From: Lentisphaerota bacterium
GTDB lineage: Bacteria; Verrucomicrobiota; Kiritimatiellia; JAAZAB01
Assembly (NCBI GenBank): GCA_016199105.1
Contig: JACQHI010000101.1
Span: 1-5,750, forward strand
DNA: 5,750 nt
Direction of reading: 5' to 3'
Below, in pieces: positions 5,714 to 5,750 of the stretch; position 1 is the stretch's first letter, and every line of letters begins with the position of its first letter. Below the pieces are notes generated by a model, which saw only the letters and a program-made list of their open reading frames with translations, was not told the origin of the DNA and did no database searches. Both the position numbers and the translations under genes were made by a program.

Positions 5714-5750
5714 GCGGAGAGCGGAAAGCAGAGAGCGGAGAGCGGAAAGC
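5714..5750. repeat. 7-bp tandem repeat array (GCGGARA), continuing past the window
   Basis: Five consecutive heptamers, GCGGAGA, GCGGAAA, GCAGAGA, GCGGAGA and GCGGAAA, begin one base after the stop codon at 5710-5712, and a sixth starts at 5749. The 16-base string GCGGAGAGCGGAAAGC therefore recurs exactly at a 21-base period. One strand is almost pure purine. It is too short-period for CRISPR. It looks like an intergenic microsatellite, and its full length lies beyond the window. Confidence 0.8.

Noticed and set aside
5714..5750. CRISPR array at the 3' end
   Set aside because: The period is only 7 bases with no unique spacers; it is a simple tandem repeat.

Overview
The window is GC-rich bacterial DNA. 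It holds one compact block of four plus-strand genes (458-5712), preceded by about 450 bases without a supportable gene and followed directly by a short tandem repeat that runs off the window end. The intergenic style (clustered hairpins with GGCGGTTTC and GGACGCG stems, and a GCGGARA heptamer array) is what I associate with the PVC superphylum, especially Kiritimatiellota, Lentisphaerota and Verrucomicrobiota. That placement is an impression from repeat style, not a proof. The envelope proteins point to a Gram-negative-type cell.

Layout: bases 1-180 carry four separate perfect or near-perfect hairpins and then a knot of overlapping palindromes and direct repeats. Bases 181-457 look like a leader/promoter region, with an AT-rich pocket, a 12-bp palindrome and a sigma-54-like element. 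The four genes follow: (1) an exported coiled-coil protein with a C-terminal LysM domain; (2) a 612-residue cytoplasmic response-regulator protein; (3) a 765-residue membrane-anchored TPR protein; (4) a 128-residue helical protein, possibly FlgN-like. Genes 2 and 3 overlap by ATGA and genes 3 and 4 are 2 bases apart. Genes 1 and 2 are 22 bases apart, so this is very probably one operon.

The most interesting item is gene 2. After an intact receiver domain (D59, T87, K109), its order of strands and helices follows a SpoIIE/PP2C phosphatase, then an RsbW/SpoIIAB-type ATPase, and it ends in a recognisable STAS domain. The catalytic and metal- or nucleotide-binding signatures of both enzyme-like segments appear to be gone, and the usual phospho-serine position of the STAS domain seems to be arginine. 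I read it as a whole partner-switching module collapsed into one polypeptide, probably a phosphorylation-controlled scaffold rather than an enzyme.

Working model (inference): the receiver protein reads a signal inside the cell and acts with the inner-membrane TPR scaffold, while the exported LysM coiled-coil protein binds peptidoglycan on the other side. The last gene may be a small chaperone or adaptor. Whether this serves a flagellum, a secretion system or wall growth cannot be decided from the window.
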